A stretch of 64,000 nt of DNA from Flavobacteriales bacterium (GCA_016719225.1 JADKAN010000004.1:558001-622000); one strand, 5' to 3'; counted from the stretch's first letter, positions 18,333 to 28,182 are shown. Made by a program: numbers and translations. Notes: generated by a model from the sequence alone, not told the origin.

Positions 18333-20176
18333 TGTTTGCGGCGCTTGCTCACGAATTTCTTATAGTTGCCTTCCGTGGCGATCAGGTTTGTCTCCTCCAA
18401 TTCCTTCACCAATTCCGGACGGGAGATACTGTCGGTGAGGAATTGCTCCATGCAAAGACTGGCTATCGGTGCCGCCCAGGTGCCTCCGGCTCCGGAATTC
18501 TCAACGTAAACGGCGATCGCGATCTTCGGGTCATCCATTGGAGCGAAGGCGATGAACACCGCGTGGTCCTTGCCATGCGGATTTTGGGCGGTCCCGGTTT
18601 TTCCGCAGACGGTGATTCCCGGTATCCGCGCTTTGCGTGCAGTGCCTCCGGGCTCGTTCACCACACGCCGCATGCCCTCAACGATGGCTGGGAACCACTG
18701 GTCATCCACCAAGGTATGATGCTTTTGGATACCTGTCTTCAAGCTGTCAGCGTTGCCGATGGCACGCACCACGTGGGGGTCGTAATAAAAACCGCGGTTG
18801 GCGAAGATCGCAGCGATGTTGGCCATTTGCATGGGTACGACCAGGACCTCACCCTGCCCGATGCTGAGCGAGTAGATCGTACTGAACGCCCACCCCAGAT
18901 CGCCATACATCTTATTGTAATACCGCACTCCGGGTATGCTGCCACCTTTCACTGCGGGAAGGTCCAGCAGTGGAGGGCTGCCCAGGCCGAAGCTCTCCAT
19001 GTACTGCTTCCATTCCGCCAAGCCCAGTGCGGCGTCCTTGAAACGGTTCGGATCCTTTCCCTGTTCGATCTCCCGCTTGAACACTTGGTAGAAATAGGGG
19101 TTGCAGGACATTTGAACGGCTTCCTGAATGGTGCGTGCGCTCGGGTGATTGTGGCATCCCACCAATGCCTTATTACATGGGAAGCCCGTGTTCAGTGTGA
19201 TGACGCCTTCCTGCAACGCGATGGAGGCCTGAACAAGCTTGAAGATCGAGCCCGGTGGGTATTGCGCTTGCAATGCCCTGTCGAAAAGCGGATTGAGCGA
19301 ATCCTGCTGTAACGCGCGGTAGTTCTTGCTCCGCACGCGGCCCACCAGCAGCTCAGGGTCGTAGTTGGGCGAGCTTACCAGCGCGATCACCTCACCGGTC
19401 CTGGGGTCCAGCGCAACGATGCTGCCCTTCTTGTTCTTCAAGAGTCTTTCGCCCAACTCCTGCACTTTCAGGTCGATGCCGGTATACAGGTTCTCCCCGG
19501 CGTGGGCCAAGGTGTCGAAACGCCCTTCCTTGAACGGCCCTTGGACGTTGTTGTGGACGTCCACCACAACGTATTTCACGCCACGCTTACCACGCAGGTA
19601 CTTTTCATAGTAGCTCTCCAAACCGCCCACGCCGATCACGTCGCCCGGTTTGTAATACGGGTCTTGCGCCACCTTGCGAGCGTTCACTTCGCTCAGATAG
19701 CCCAGCATGTGCGCCCCGACATGCGGTGGGTAGGTGCGTAACGTCCTGCTTTGGCCGTAGAACCCCGGGAATTTCCAGAGCTGCACCGACATTGCGGCAT
19801 ATTGCTCGGAGGTGACCTGCAATTCGAATTCGCTCGGCTTCCAAACAGAATATGCCGCTGCTTTTTTCAAACGCTCACGCGCCGCCTCCAAAGGGATGCC
19901 TATCAATCGGGCCAAGGCCGACGTATCCAGGCCGTGTACGTCGCGCGGAACCACCATGATGTCGTATACCGGTGTGTTGGCCACGAGCAGTTCTCCGTGC
20001 CGGTCCAAGATCAAGCCGCGCGAAGGGAACACGGTCACCTTGCGTTCACTGATATCCGCCGCACGAGCGGTCCAGCTGCTGTCCACTACCTGGATCCAGA
20101 ACAAGCGCAGGATGAACACCACGCAGGTGAACAGCACGGCGGCTATCAATACATACTTGCGTTCCTCGAAATTCAT
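18329..20176 (-). CDS. mrdA: Penicillin-binding protein 2
   Basis: A 615-residue class B PBP, anchored by one N-terminal helix (about 9-29), with a PBP dimerisation domain and a transpeptidase domain. The three catalytic motifs are present: SxxK in PPGSIFKL, SxN in MSCNPYF, and KTGTAQ. It crosslinks side-wall peptidoglycan with RodA. The start at 20176 (MNFEERKY) gives the ATGA-type overlap with mreD; the longer frame upstream is unsupported. Confidence 0.96.
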   Translation of the reverse strand: MNFEERKYVLIAAVLFTCVVFILRLFWIQVVDSSWTARAADISERKVTVFPSRGLILDRHGELLVANTPVYDIMVVPRDVHGLDTSALARLIGIPLEAARERLKKAAAYSVWKPSEFELQVTSEQYAAMSVQLWKFPGFYGQSRTLRTYPPHVGAHMLGYLSEVNARKVAQDPYYKPGDVIGVGGLESYYEKYLRGKRGVKYVVVDVHNNVQGPFKEGRFDTLAHAGENLYTGIDLKVQELGERLLKNKKGSIVALDPRTGEVIALVSSPNYDPELLVGRVRSKNYRALQQDSLNPLFDRALQAQYPPGSIFKLVQASIALQEGVITLNTGFPCNKALVGCHNHPSARTIQEAVQMSCNPYFYQVFKREIEQGKDPNRFKDAALGLAEWKQYMESFGLGSPPLLDLPAVKGGSIPGVRYYNKMYGDLGWAFSTIYSLSIGQGEVLVVPMQMANIAAIFANRGFYYDPHVVRAIGNADSLKTGIQKHHTLVDDQWFPAIVEGMRRVVNEPGGTARKARIPGITVCGKTGTAQNPHGKDHAVFIAFAPMDDPKIAIAVYVENSGAGGTWAAPIASLCMEQFLTDSISRPELVKELEETNLIATEGNYKKFVSKRRKQ

Positions 20177-20694
20177 CGCACACGGACCTCCCGCCTTGAC
20201 AACGCTTGGGCCAGCAGACAAAGTACGAGCGTAGCGGCCACGCTCATCAATGCGCGCAAGAACGTGGAACCGAAGTTCGTGAACCGGTAAACCTCCAAGA
20301 AGAAGAGGACCAAGTGATGCACCAATACCAGGGTGCCGCCGAAAGTCATGAACCAAGCAAGGCCCATGTGCTGCACGGTGGGCTGCTTTCCGGGGTCGTA
20401 ACCTTCACGGGGGGTGAGCACGCGCAACATCAGCAATCGGGCGAAGGCCATCGCCGTACATGCCGCGGCGTGCAGTCCCGGCGTGCTGCTGAAGAAGTCC
20501 ATCGCCATCCCCAAAGCAAAGCTCAGCACCAGTGTTGCCCATCCCGGCGTGTCGAACGGCAGCAGGATAATGAACAGCACGTAGAGATACGGTACCACCC
20601 ATCCGTTGGCGAGGTCCACATGGTCGATCACCATGGCCTGCACCAAAACGAGAAGGACGAATCGGAAGATATTGGCGATCACTGTCCCGATCAT
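20173..20694 (-). CDS. mreD: Rod shape-determining protein MreD
   Basis: A 173-residue protein with about five transmembrane helices and the short polar loops expected of MreD, which joins MreC to the elongasome. Identification rests on hydrophobic profile, a typical LPFDTPGW-type motif in Bacteroidota homologues, and its place between mreC and mrdA. Overlaps both neighbours by four bases. Confidence 0.9.
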   Translation of the reverse strand: MIGTVIANIFRFVLLVLVQAMVIDHVDLANGWVVPYLYVLFIILLPFDTPGWATLVLSFALGMAMDFFSSTPGLHAAACTAMAFARLLMLRVLTPREGYDPGKQPTVQHMGLAWFMTFGGTLVLVHHLVLFFLEVYRFTNFGSTFLRALMSVAATLVLCLLAQALSRREVRVR

Positions 20695-21518
20695 GGCGCA
20701 GGTACTTTGGCCTCCAGGGAATCGCGTTCGGTCTTCATCAGGTCGGAAACCACGTGCACGTAAGCCGTCCGCCCAAGGTCTTCTCCCAACTTAACGGTGA
20801 TCTTGTGGAAGTTGCTGCCCGGGTCTTCTTCCACGCGGAGCACCGTTCCTACGGGCACACCCCGCGGGAATACGCCGTCATCTCCTCGGGTAACCACGGT
20901 GTCGCCGGGTGAAACGGGGACGTGGTTGGCCACATCGGTCAAGGAAGCACTGGAAGGGTCACTGGTGTCCCACTTCAACAATCCGAAGTGCCCGGTCCGC
21001 TTTAATTCCACGCTTGGGGCAAGCTCGTTACCAAGGATACTGGTGACCAAGGAGAAATGTGGACTTGTTTCGCGCACAACGCCCACAAGTCCGTTTACCC
21101 CGATAACGCCCATGTCGCGCCGGATGCCGTCCAAGCTGCCACTTCCGAGGGTGATGTAATTGCGTTCTTTTTGAACGTTCCCGTTCACCACCTGGGCGGT
21201 GATATAGGCGAAGTTTTCCTTGCCTGCACTGTCGATCCGCGCAACTGTGCTATCGTCGTGCTGCGTTCCGCTGAATTTCCTTTCACGTTCCGCGGCCAGT
21301 GCCACTGCCAATTCCCGGTTCACACGGCGCAGGTCCGTGAACCCCGTAACCTCGCTCCGCCATGTGTAAAGTTGCCCGACGACAGCATTACTGGAGCTGA
21401 TCGCTTGTGCACGGTGGTGCATGCTGCCGTTCACCAACAAGCTGAGCGAGATCCCCATAAGCAGCAGGAACAACAAGGAGTTGCTTTGGCGCACAAGGAA
21501 TCGGAACAGGTCGCGCAT
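20691..21518 (-). CDS. mreC: Rod shape-determining protein MreC
   Basis: A 275-residue bitopic protein: one N-terminal helix (about 13-31), a coiled-coil segment with SEVTGFTDLRRVNRELAVAL, then the periplasmic beta domain with YITLGSGSLDGIRRDMGV, NGLVGVV and GDTVVTRGDDGVFPRGVPVG, the conserved MreC signature. It links MreB filaments to PBP2. A 106-base gap separates it from mreB, the largest gap inside the operon. Confidence 0.95.
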   Translation of the reverse strand: MRDLFRFLVRQSNSLLFLLLMGISLSLLVNGSMHHRAQAISSSNAVVGQLYTWRSEVTGFTDLRRVNRELAVALAAERERKFSGTQHDDSTVARIDSAGKENFAYITAQVVNGNVQKERNYITLGSGSLDGIRRDMGVIGVNGLVGVVRETSPHFSLVTSILGNELAPSVELKRTGHFGLLKWDTSDPSSASLTDVANHVPVSPGDTVVTRGDDGVFPRGVPVGTVLRVEEDPGSNFHKITVKLGEDLGRTAYVHVVSDLMKTERDSLEAKVPAP

Positions 21519-21624
21519 CGTGCTCTCAGGTGGTCCTCCTCAGCGATCCGGGGCCTTTCGAGGGGTGGGTAACTTGCGGATCGTCGTCGGTCCGTGCCAT
21601 GCAGGTTGAAGCGTACATCGCCCC

Positions 21625-22653
21625 TTACTCCCGCATCAGGAATTGGAACCGGTCGATGTTGCGCAAGGCGATACCAGTACCCCGCGCAACGGCCCGCAAT
21701 GGGTCTTCGCTGACATGGACCGGTAATTTCGTCTTGATGCTGATCCGCTTGTCCAATCCGCGCAGCAGCGCTCCGCCACCGGCGAGATAGATACCGGTCC
21801 GGTAGATGTCGGCGCTAAGCTCCGGTGGTGTGCTCTCCAATGCGCTGAGGATGGCTTCTTCGATCTTGCTGATCGATTTGTCCAAGGCCTGGGCGATCTC
21901 CGAGTAGGTCACGGTGATCTCCTTCGGGATGCCCGTCATCAGGTCACGGCCGCGTACGGCGTAATCGGGTGGGGGATCGTCCAACTCCACCAATGCGCTT
22001 CCCACTTCGATCTTGATCTGCTCGGCCGTGCGCTCGCCCACCAGGATGTTGTGCTGACGCCGCATGTATTCTTCAATATCGCTGGTGAACTCATCACCGG
22101 CCACCCGGATGTTCTTGTCGCAGACTATGCCACCCAACGCGATCACGGCGATCTCCGAGGTTCCACCTCCGATGTCGATGATCATGTTGCCCATCGGCTC
22201 CTCCACGTCAATACCGATGCCGATGGCCGCTGCCATCGGCTCGTGGATGAGGTAGACCTCTTTGGCCCCGGCATGCTCGCTGCTGTCCTTCACTGCGCGC
22301 TTTTCCACTTCCGTGATGCCGCTGGGGATGCAGATCACCATGCGCAGGTTGGGCGTGAAGAGCCGGCGGCCGGGGTTGATCATTTTGATCATGCCCTTGA
22401 TCATGTCCTCCGCCGCTTGGAAGTCCGCGATCACGCCGTCCTTCAAGGGCCTTACGGTCTTGATGTTCTCGTGCGTCTTGCCATGCATCTGCTGGGCTTG
22501 GCGGCCGATGGCGATCACCTTTCCAGTGGTGCGGTCTTTGGCCACGATGCTCGGCTCGTCCACCACGACCTTGTCGTTGTAGATGATAAGCGTGTTGGCG
22601 GTGCCAAGATCGATCGCGATCTCTTGTGTGAAAAATCCGGAGAACCAGCCCAT
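21625..22653 (-). CDS. mreB: Rod shape-determining protein MreB
   Basis: A 342-residue bacterial actin. Phosphate motifs IDLGTANTLIY and IIDIGGGTSEIAV, RVAGDEFTSDIEEY, and the adenosine motif LAGGGALLRGLDKRI are all visible. It forms membrane-bound filaments directing side-wall synthesis; the N-terminal GWFSGFF can serve as an amphipathic membrane anchor. The start at 22653 matches that anchor and lies 8 bases after purH. Confidence 0.97.
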   Translation of the reverse strand: MGWFSGFFTQEIAIDLGTANTLIIYNDKVVVDEPSIVAKDRTTGKVIAIGRQAQQMHGKTHENIKTVRPLKDGVIADFQAAEDMIKGMIKMINPGRRLFTPNLRMVICIPSGITEVEKRAVKDSSEHAGAKEVYLIHEPMAAAIGIGIDVEEPMGNMIIDIGGGTSEIAVIALGGIVCDKNIRVAGDEFTSDIEEYMRRQHNILVGERTAEQIKIEVGSALVELDDPPPDYAVRGRDLMTGIPKEITVTYSEIAQALDKSISKIEEAILSALESTPPELSADIYRTGIYLAGGGALLRGLDKRISIKTKLPVHVSEDPLRAVARGTGIALRNIDRFQFLMRE

Positions 22654-22661
22654 GTTGGGTG

Positions 22662-24203
22662 TCAATGTTTGAAGTGTCTGTTGCCAGTGATGCACATGGC
22701 GATTCCGAGATCATTACAGGCGTCGATGCTATCCCGGTCCCGGATGCTGCCTCCCGGTTGTACGATGGAACGGATGCCCGCGTTCGCGGCTATGGTCACG
22801 CAATCAGGGAACGGGAAGAAAGCGTCGCTCGCCATCACTGCGCCCTGTAGGTCGAAATTGAACTTCTTGGCCTTGGCAATGGCCTGCTCCAAGGCATCCA
22901 CGCGACTGGTCTGGCCGGTACCGCTGCCCAATAGTTGCAAGGCTTTTGCCAAGATGATCGCGTTGCTTTTCGTGTGCTTCACCAGGATATTGGCGAATTC
23001 GAGGTCTTGCAGATCAGTGGCGGTGGGCTTTTTATCGGTCACCCCCTCCATGTTCACCGCGCGGTCCACAACATGGTCCGGAGTTTGCGCCAGCGTACCG
23101 TTGAGGGCGGTGCGGAACTTGCGCGTGGGCCGGTCCACAGGGCTCTTCTTCAGGATGATCCGGTTCTTCTTCTTCCGCAGGATGTCCAAGGCGGCGGGTT
23201 CGTAGCCCGGTGCGCAGATGATCTCGAAGAAAAGCGCATCGATCGCAGTAGCCGTGGACGCATCGATCACCGCCGTGGTGATGAGCACACCGCCGAACGC
23301 GCTGACGGGATCGCCTGCCAAAGCGGCTTCCCAAGCTTCCTTCAGCGTGGGTCGCAGTGCAGCTCCACAGGCATTGTTATGTTTCAGGATGCAGAAGGGA
23401 ACGCCGGGTAACAGGGCTAGATCGTCCACCAATTCCACCGCGGCATCCAGATCCAGCAGGTTGTTATAGCTGAGTTCTTTTCCATTGAGCCGCTCGAACA
23501 TGCCGTCGAGGTCGCCGATGAAGCTGGCCGGTTGGTGCGGGTTTTCGCCGTAGCGTAGTGGGTGCACGGGCTGGCCGGCCAAGGGAGGACCTTCGTTCCC
23601 GTTCCCGTTCCCGATGAACCACGCGTTGATAGCCTGATCGTAGCGCGCGCTTTCACCGAAGGCATGTGTGGCGAAGGCTTTGCGCTGCGCCAAAGTGGTG
23701 CTGCCATTTTGCTCGCGCAACATCCGCAGCGCTTCTGCATAGTGCTGTTGCGCGGGCACGATCAGTACGTCGTTGAAATTCTTCGCAGCCGCCCTGATCA
23801 AGGAGATCCCACCGATATCGATCTTTTCGATGATCTCCTCGTCGCTTCCGCCTGCGGCCACCGTCGCTTCGAATGGGTAGAGGTCCACGATCACCAGGTC
23901 GATAGGAGGTATGGCATGCTCTTCCAGTTGCGCCACATCGCTTTCCAAACCCCGACGGCCCAAAATGCCACCGAAGACCTTGGGGTGCAACGTCTTTACA
24001 CGGCCGCCCAAAATGCTCGGGAAGGTGGTGAGTTCCTCTACCGGCGTCACTGGGATGTTGAGCCCCTCGATGAACGCCCTTGTGCCACCCGTGCTGTACA
24101 AATGCACACCGAGCCGGTGCAATTCCTGCACGACCGGCTTCAAGCCGTCCTTGTGGAATACCGAGATCAGTGCGCTTTCGATGCGCTTTGTAGGTGCAGG
24201 CAT
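22662..24203 (-). CDS. purH: Bifunctional AICAR transformylase / IMP cyclohydrolase
   Basis: A 513-residue cytoplasmic enzyme for the last two steps of purine synthesis. The N-terminal MGS-like cyclohydrolase domain shows LYSTGGTRAFIE, HPKVFGGIL and DLVIVDLYPFE; the C-terminal AICARFT domain shows RYGENPHQ, the catalytic KHNNACG (usually KHxNPCG, so Pro replaced by Ala), SDAFFPFPD and IVQPGGSIRD. Directly upstream of mreB with an 8-base gap, so the purine gene and the rod-shape genes probably share a transcript, an arrangement common in the phylum. Confidence 0.97.
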   Translation of the reverse strand: MPAPTKRIESALISVFHKDGLKPVVQELHRLGVHLYSTGGTRAFIEGLNIPVTPVEELTTFPSILGGRVKTLHPKVFGGILGRRGLESDVAQLEEHAIPPIDLVIVDLYPFEATVAAGGSDEEIIEKIDIGGISLIRAAAKNFNDVLIVPAQQHYAEALRMLREQNGSTTLAQRKAFATHAFGESARYDQAINAWFIGNGNGNEGPPLAGQPVHPLRYGENPHQPASFIGDLDGMFERLNGKELSYNNLLDLDAAVELVDDLALLPGVPFCILKHNNACGAALRPTLKEAWEAALAGDPVSAFGGVLITTAVIDASTATAIDALFFEIICAPGYEPAALDILRKKKNRIILKKSPVDRPTRKFRTALNGTLAQTPDHVVDRAVNMEGVTDKKPTATDLQDLEFANILVKHTKSNAIILAKALQLLGSGTGQTSRVDALEQAIAKAKKFNFDLQGAVMASDAFFPFPDCVTIAANAGIRSIVQPGGSIRDRDSIDACNDLGIAMCITGNRHFKH

Positions 24204-24382
24204 ACCCGGCTAAGGTTGCGCAAGTTTACCTGTGAACCAAGGTTGCAAAGGGTTGCGATCCAACGGCTTTTCAGCAGTGTTACCAACATCTTTGGAATTT
24301 TTTTCGATAGCGGAACGCTGCGTTCCTGTCCCCGGGCAAGGTGGTAATTGTGGATCGCGCGCCCTTAAAAGCGCCTGTCTTT

Positions 24383-25063
24383 TCAAAAGCGCAGGCCTAT
24401 GCCTACCAGGAGGTTCACCGCGTCAGTGTTGCTGTTCAGCGTGTTGAAGCCCACATTACCAGTGCCGTCCACCACGATGGATGCCGGGTCCACAGAGCTG
24501 GCATTCCCGCTGTTGAAACGCTCTACACGGGCTTCGATGTAGCCGATGCCGCCCAAACCCACCATGAGCCCCGCGGCCCATCCGGTGCTGAACGCGAAGT
24601 CGTTCGCGTTCCGCTCGCGGCTCAATGGGTTTTCAAGACCATCCACGGACACCGTGCTTAAGGTCGTGAATTGCCGGACCCCCACCATTCCGTCCACGTA
24701 CGGCCGGACTTTTCCTTTAAAGGGGCTGAAACGCAAAAGCGGATGGTAACTGAGCACTTTGGCTTTCACCGCCAAGGTGCCTTCCGTGGCTGTGAGGGCG
24801 GGATCGGGAACGGGCACCGTGGCAACGCTACGGCCCATGATGCCATAGTCGAAGGCGAAGCCACCCTGGAATGGAAGACGGCCCATGCGCGCGGCGAATT
24901 GCCCACCGAACGTGAACATGTCCTTGCCCCATGTGTTGGCGAATTCACCCGTGGGTACGCTGATGCCGGCCGTGCCGCCAAGAACGCCTTGGAAGCCGGG
25001 TACCTGCGCCGCTGCGAACGGGGCCGTGAAGGGAATGAAGAGAAGGAGTTGAAGGGTCCGCAT
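24383..25063 (-). CDS. Outer-membrane beta-barrel protein (OmpW/OmpA-barrel-like)
   Basis: A 226-residue protein with signal peptide (about 1-19), then eight or so amphipathic strands and a C-terminal GIGLRF, the aromatic terminal residue expected for BAM-assembled barrels. GGTAGISVPTGEFANTWG near the N-terminus is typical of Bacteroidota outer-membrane beta-barrel domains. No substrate can be inferred. Confidence 0.85.
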   Translation of the reverse strand: MRTLQLLLFIPFTAPFAAAQVPGFQGVLGGTAGISVPTGEFANTWGKDMFTFGGQFAARMGRLPFQGGFAFDYGIMGRSVATVPVPDPALTATEGTLAVKAKVLSYHPLLRFSPFKGKVRPYVDGMVGVRQFTTLSTVSVDGLENPLSRERNANDFAFSTGWAAGLMVGLGGIGYIEARVERFNSGNASSVDPASIVVDGTGNVGFNTLNSNTDAVNLLVGIGLRF

Positions 25064-25123
25064 GGCAATGGCGTTCCAGCCGTATTAACGGATCCCGTGC
25101 CGAACTTCGCATCTTCGCGCCGA

Positions 25124-25570
25124 ATGGAGCTTTTCGCAGGTTGGGCCAATGCCGGGTTGCCCGCACTTTTCCTGGCCTGCTTCCTGGCCGCGACGATCCT
25201 TCCGTTCAGCTCCGAAGCACTCCTGCTGGCCATGGCGTTGGGCCCTTGGGCTACTTGGTCACTGTTGGCCACAGCGAGCATCGGTAACACGCTGGGCGGG
25301 GTGATGAATTACGCGATCGGACGATGGGTGCCGGAAGAAAAGCTGATGCGGCGTTTCAAGGTGGATCCTGCGAAAGCTGCACGTTGGAATGCCTTGGTAC
25401 AGCGCTATGGCGCTTGGTGCGCGTTGTTATGCTGGCTGCCCGTGATCGGTGATCCGATCGCCATTGCCCTAGGGATCTTCCGGGCCAGGTTCTGGCCTGT
25501 TGTTCTGCTGATGCTGGTGGGTAAAGCCGCGCGGTATGCTGTGCTGATCGGTGCTGTGCGCATGTGGTGA
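25124..25570 (+). CDS. YqaA/DedA-like (VTT-domain) small membrane protein
   Basis: A 148-residue protein with four transmembrane segments. ATILPFSSEALLLAMALG, GNTLGGVMNYAIGRW and LCWLPVIGDPIAIALG match the YqaA/SNARE-associated-Golgi family, thought to act in lipid translocation or membrane homeostasis. A CATCTTCG sequence (weak -7 box) lies 6 bases before the ATG at 25124; it is divergent from the barrel gene. Confidence 0.87.
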   Translation: MELFAGWANAGLPALFLACFLAATILPFSSEALLLAMALGPWATWSLLATASIGNTLGGVMNYAIGRWVPEEKLMRRFKVDPAKAARWNALVQRYGAWCALLCWLPVIGDPIAIALGIFRARFWPVVLLMLVGKAARYAVLIGAVRMW

Positions 25571-25617
25571 TCGGCACGGGAAAGCTATCCGGGCTGATCG
25601 CATAACCCAAGGTTCAC

Positions 25618-25623
25618 GTTAAG
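25618..25623. promoter_or_regulatory. Candidate regulatory element GTTAAG upstream of the PhoB-like gene
   Basis: A GTTAAG hexamer in GTTCACGTTAAGGTAATG, 57 bases before the response-regulator ATG. The same hexamer occurs in the three other promoter regions of this cluster. Weak: six bases only. Confidence 0.25.
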
Positions 25624-25680
25624 GTAATGTCCCGTTCGGCTCCGAAATCGTCAATTTGCACCACCAAGGATAAGAGGACC

Positions 25681-26367
25681 ATGACAAGTGCAATGGCGAA
25701 GAAGGTGTTACTGGTGGACGATGAGGAGGACATTATCGATCTGCTTCGGTATAACCTTGAGCGTGAAGGCATACAGGTGGTATCCGCCACGAACGGGAAC
25801 GAAGCCTTGAAATTGGCGATGACGGAACGTCCCGACCTGGTTGTATTGGACATCATGATGCCGGGCATGGATGGCGTGGAAGTATGCAACGAACTCCGCA
25901 GGACACCGGGTCTTGAGGATACGTTGATCGTATTCCTTACTGCTCGCACCGAGGATTATTCACACATCGCAGGTTATGAGGCGGGTGGTGATGATTACAT
26001 CAACAAACCGGTGCGTCCCAAGGTTTTCGTGAACAAGGTGCAGGCACTGTTAAAGCGCACGCGCGGCGGCCAAGTTGCCCATTCCATTATTGAGGCGAAC
26101 GGTATCCGTATGGATCTGGAACGGATCACGGTGACCACGGGCGAGGAGGTGCTGCAGCTCCCTAAAAAGGAATTTGAACTGCTGGCGCTCCTGATGAGCA
26201 AGCCCGGCAAGGTGTTCAAGCGCGACGAGATCTACGCACACGTCTGGGGGAACGACATCTTCGTCGGGGATCGGACCATCGACGTCCACATCCGCAAATT
26301 GCGCGAGAAGATCGGTGATGACCGCATCGGCACGGTGAAGGGAATGGGCTACAAGTTCGAGGCTTAG
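25681..26367 (+). CDS. PhoB-type response regulator
   Basis: A 228-residue OmpR/PhoB-family regulator. Receiver domain (about 7-122): acidic pair in LLVDDEEDI, phospho-acceptor Asp in VVLDIMMPG, Thr in FLTART, Lys in NKPV. Winged-helix DNA-binding domain (about 135-228) with KKEFELLALL, RTIDVHIRKLREKI and VKGMGYKFE. The paired kinase lies beyond the Na/Pi transporter. Assignment to phosphate response rests on that context. Start at 25681 or 25693 (MAKK) are both possible; a TCAATTTG lies 22 bases before the first. Confidence 0.9.
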   Translation: MTSAMAKKVLLVDDEEDIIDLLRYNLEREGIQVVSATNGNEALKLAMTERPDLVVLDIMMPGMDGVEVCNELRRTPGLEDTLIVFLTARTEDYSHIAGYEAGGDDYINKPVRPKVFVNKVQALLKRTRGGQVAHSIIEANGIRMDLERITVTTGEEVLQLPKKEFELLALLMSKPGKVFKRDEIYAHVWGNDIFVGDRTIDVHIRKLREKIGDDRIGTVKGMGYKFEA

Positions 26368-26369
26368 CC

Positions 26370-28058
26370 TTACAGCCGTCCGGCCAATGCTTCGCTGACG
26401 TTCATGATGTGATCACCGAGCTTTTCACAGCTAGTGATCAGGTCGCTGTAGATCATTCCGGTACGCAGGTTCTGGTCCCCACTGTCCATGTCCTTCAACT
26501 GTCCTCGCCTCAATTGATCGCGTCGGATGTTGATATACCGCTCCGCAAGCATTGCTTGATCCAATGATATGTCCTGCTCCTCAGCATCCAGGTTGCGGAC
26601 CATCACAAGGAAAGCGCGGTCCACAAGCGCCATCAAGTCCAATAATTCCTGCCGTTGTTCCGGGGTGAACCAAAGGCGTTCATCGTGCTTGCGCTCCAGC
26701 CCCTTGCCCATGTGGAGCAGGACGTCACCCATGCGTTCCAGATCACCGATGATCGACAGCATGCCACGTATACGCACGCTCACGGACTCTTCACGGACCT
26801 CAGCCCCTGTGCGGGTGAGGAAACGGCCAATTTCATTCTTAACACGACCGGTTATCGAAGCGTATTTGGCGATCCGCTGCATCAACAAGGCCCGCTCACG
26901 CGGGTCGGCTTCCACCAGAAGTTCGCGCAACATGCCCAGCATACGATGGCCAAGCCGTCCGAATTTGGCGATCTCCTTCTTCGCCTCCATCAAGGAAAGT
27001 TCCGGGGTCACCGCCATCATCGGATCTTCCAAGTATTCCAACCGGAACTCCTCATCGGGAACCCGGTGCACGGGCACCATCCGGATAACGGCCTTTTCGA
27101 TCCAAGGGACGAACTGAAGCAGGATGATGCCGTTCACCAGGTTGAAGGTGAAGTGCAAATACGTCAACGACCACTTCAGGACGGTCGGATCGGTGCGTGG
27201 GTCCGCCCCGTTCAAGACCTCCGTGAGGGATACGATGCCTGCGAGGAACGGTTTGAACACCACAAGGGCCATAGCCACGCCCACCAATTTGATCAGCAAG
27301 TGGGCCCGTGCCGCCCGCTTGGCCCATGCGTTCCCCGCCAGCGCCGCAATGTTGGCGGTGAACGTTGTGCCGATATTCTCGCCGAGCACAAGGGCCGCAC
27401 CTGTCGCGTAGCCGATGGTGCCGGCCTCGCATAGAGCGACCGTGAGGACCAACGCCACGCTTGAGGATTGAATGGTGATCGCCAACAACGCACCGATGCC
27501 CACAAAAAGAAGGTCGGACAGGATACCATGGCCCTCCCAAGCTTTCAGGAAGGCCAACGCATCCGCAGTGGGAGGCGGCACGTTGTCTTTCAACAGCCCA
27601 AGGGCGAGGAAGAGCAAGGCTGTTCCGATCAGCAGGTTGCTCGTCGCTTTGATCCTCGGGTCCCGCATGAAAAGCAGTGGAAGGGCCAAGCCCATCAGCG
27701 GAAGCGCGATGTCGGGGAGTTGGAGCGTGGAGAACCCCACGGCCACGAAGAGGAGCAACTTCAACGTGGTGCCGATGTTGGCCCCGATCAGTACTGGAAT
27801 GGCTTTGCGCAAGGTGAGCAGGCCGGAATTGACGAAGCTTACCACCATCACCGACACCACGGAAGAGTATTGGACGATCGCCGTGGTGGAGATACCGGTG
27901 AACACACCGCGTAAGCGGTCCCGGGTCATCGTGTCCAGTATGCGCCGCATGCGCGCACCGGCCATCTGCTGAAGGCCTTCGCTCATCAACTTCATCCCGA
28001 AGACCAGGAGCCCGAGGGAACCCGCGAGCATCAGGAATTGGAGGAGGCCGAAGTGCAT
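26370..28058 (-). CDS. Na/Pi cotransporter (NptA/PNaS family) with PhoU-like tail
   Basis: A 562-residue protein. The N-terminal membrane half holds the two inverted PNaS repeats, with QYSSVVSVMVVSFVNSG and TIQSSSVALVLTVAL as the signature QSS-type loops, and TGAALVLGENIGTT. The C-terminal 200 residues form two PhoU-like helical segments (AKFGRLGHRMLGMLRELL, SCEKLGDHIMNVSEAL). It moves phosphate with sodium; the PhoU tail may couple to the adjacent kinase/regulator (inference). Transcribed divergently from the kinase and convergent on the regulator, 2 bases beyond its stop. Confidence 0.93.
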   Translation of the reverse strand: MHFGLLQFLMLAGSLGLLVFGMKLMSEGLQQMAGARMRRILDTMTRDRLRGVFTGISTTAIVQYSSVVSVMVVSFVNSGLLTLRKAIPVLIGANIGTTLKLLLFVAVGFSTLQLPDIALPLMGLALPLLFMRDPRIKATSNLLIGTALLFLALGLLKDNVPPPTADALAFLKAWEGHGILSDLLFVGIGALLAITIQSSSVALVLTVALCEAGTIGYATGAALVLGENIGTTFTANIAALAGNAWAKRAARAHLLIKLVGVAMALVVFKPFLAGIVSLTEVLNGADPRTDPTVLKWSLTYLHFTFNLVNGIILLQFVPWIEKAVIRMVPVHRVPDEEFRLEYLEDPMMAVTPELSLMEAKKEIAKFGRLGHRMLGMLRELLVEADPRERALLMQRIAKYASITGRVKNEIGRFLTRTGAEVREESVSVRIRGMLSIIGDLERMGDVLLHMGKGLERKHDERLWFTPEQRQELLDLMALVDRAFLVMVRNLDAEEQDISLDQAMLAERYINIRRDQLRRGQLKDMDSGDQNLRTGMIYSDLITSCEKLGDHIMNVSEALAGRL

Positions 28059-28106
28059 GGAACTTGAAAAAGGAACGCGAAATTACCTTGCCTATGTTGC
28101 CTTTGC

Positions 28107-28112
28107 GTTAAG
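28107..28112. promoter_or_regulatory. Candidate regulatory element GTTAAG between transporter and kinase
   Basis: GTTAAG in the 124-base divergent region; on the minus strand (CTTAAC) it lies 21 bases before a TAATTTCG -7 box (28078-28085) of the transporter, where a -33 element would be. Weak evidence alone. Confidence 0.25.
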
Positions 28113-28168
28113 TGCGATCTTTCGCTGTAGCTCCAATGTCCACAAGGCTTTCCCGTGCACCATGCCGC

Positions 28169-28176
28169 TACCTTTG
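28169..28176 (+). promoter_or_regulatory. -7 promoter box TACCTTTG, 6 nt before the PhoR-like kinase ATG
   Basis: Perfect TAnnTTTG followed by GCCGGA and the ATG at 28183, predicting a leaderless message. Confidence 0.55.
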
Positions 28177-28182
28177 GCCGGA

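Noticed and set aside
18155..19312. 385-codon plus-strand frame opposite mrdA/rodA
   Set aside because: Antisense of two genes with complete catalytic motifs.
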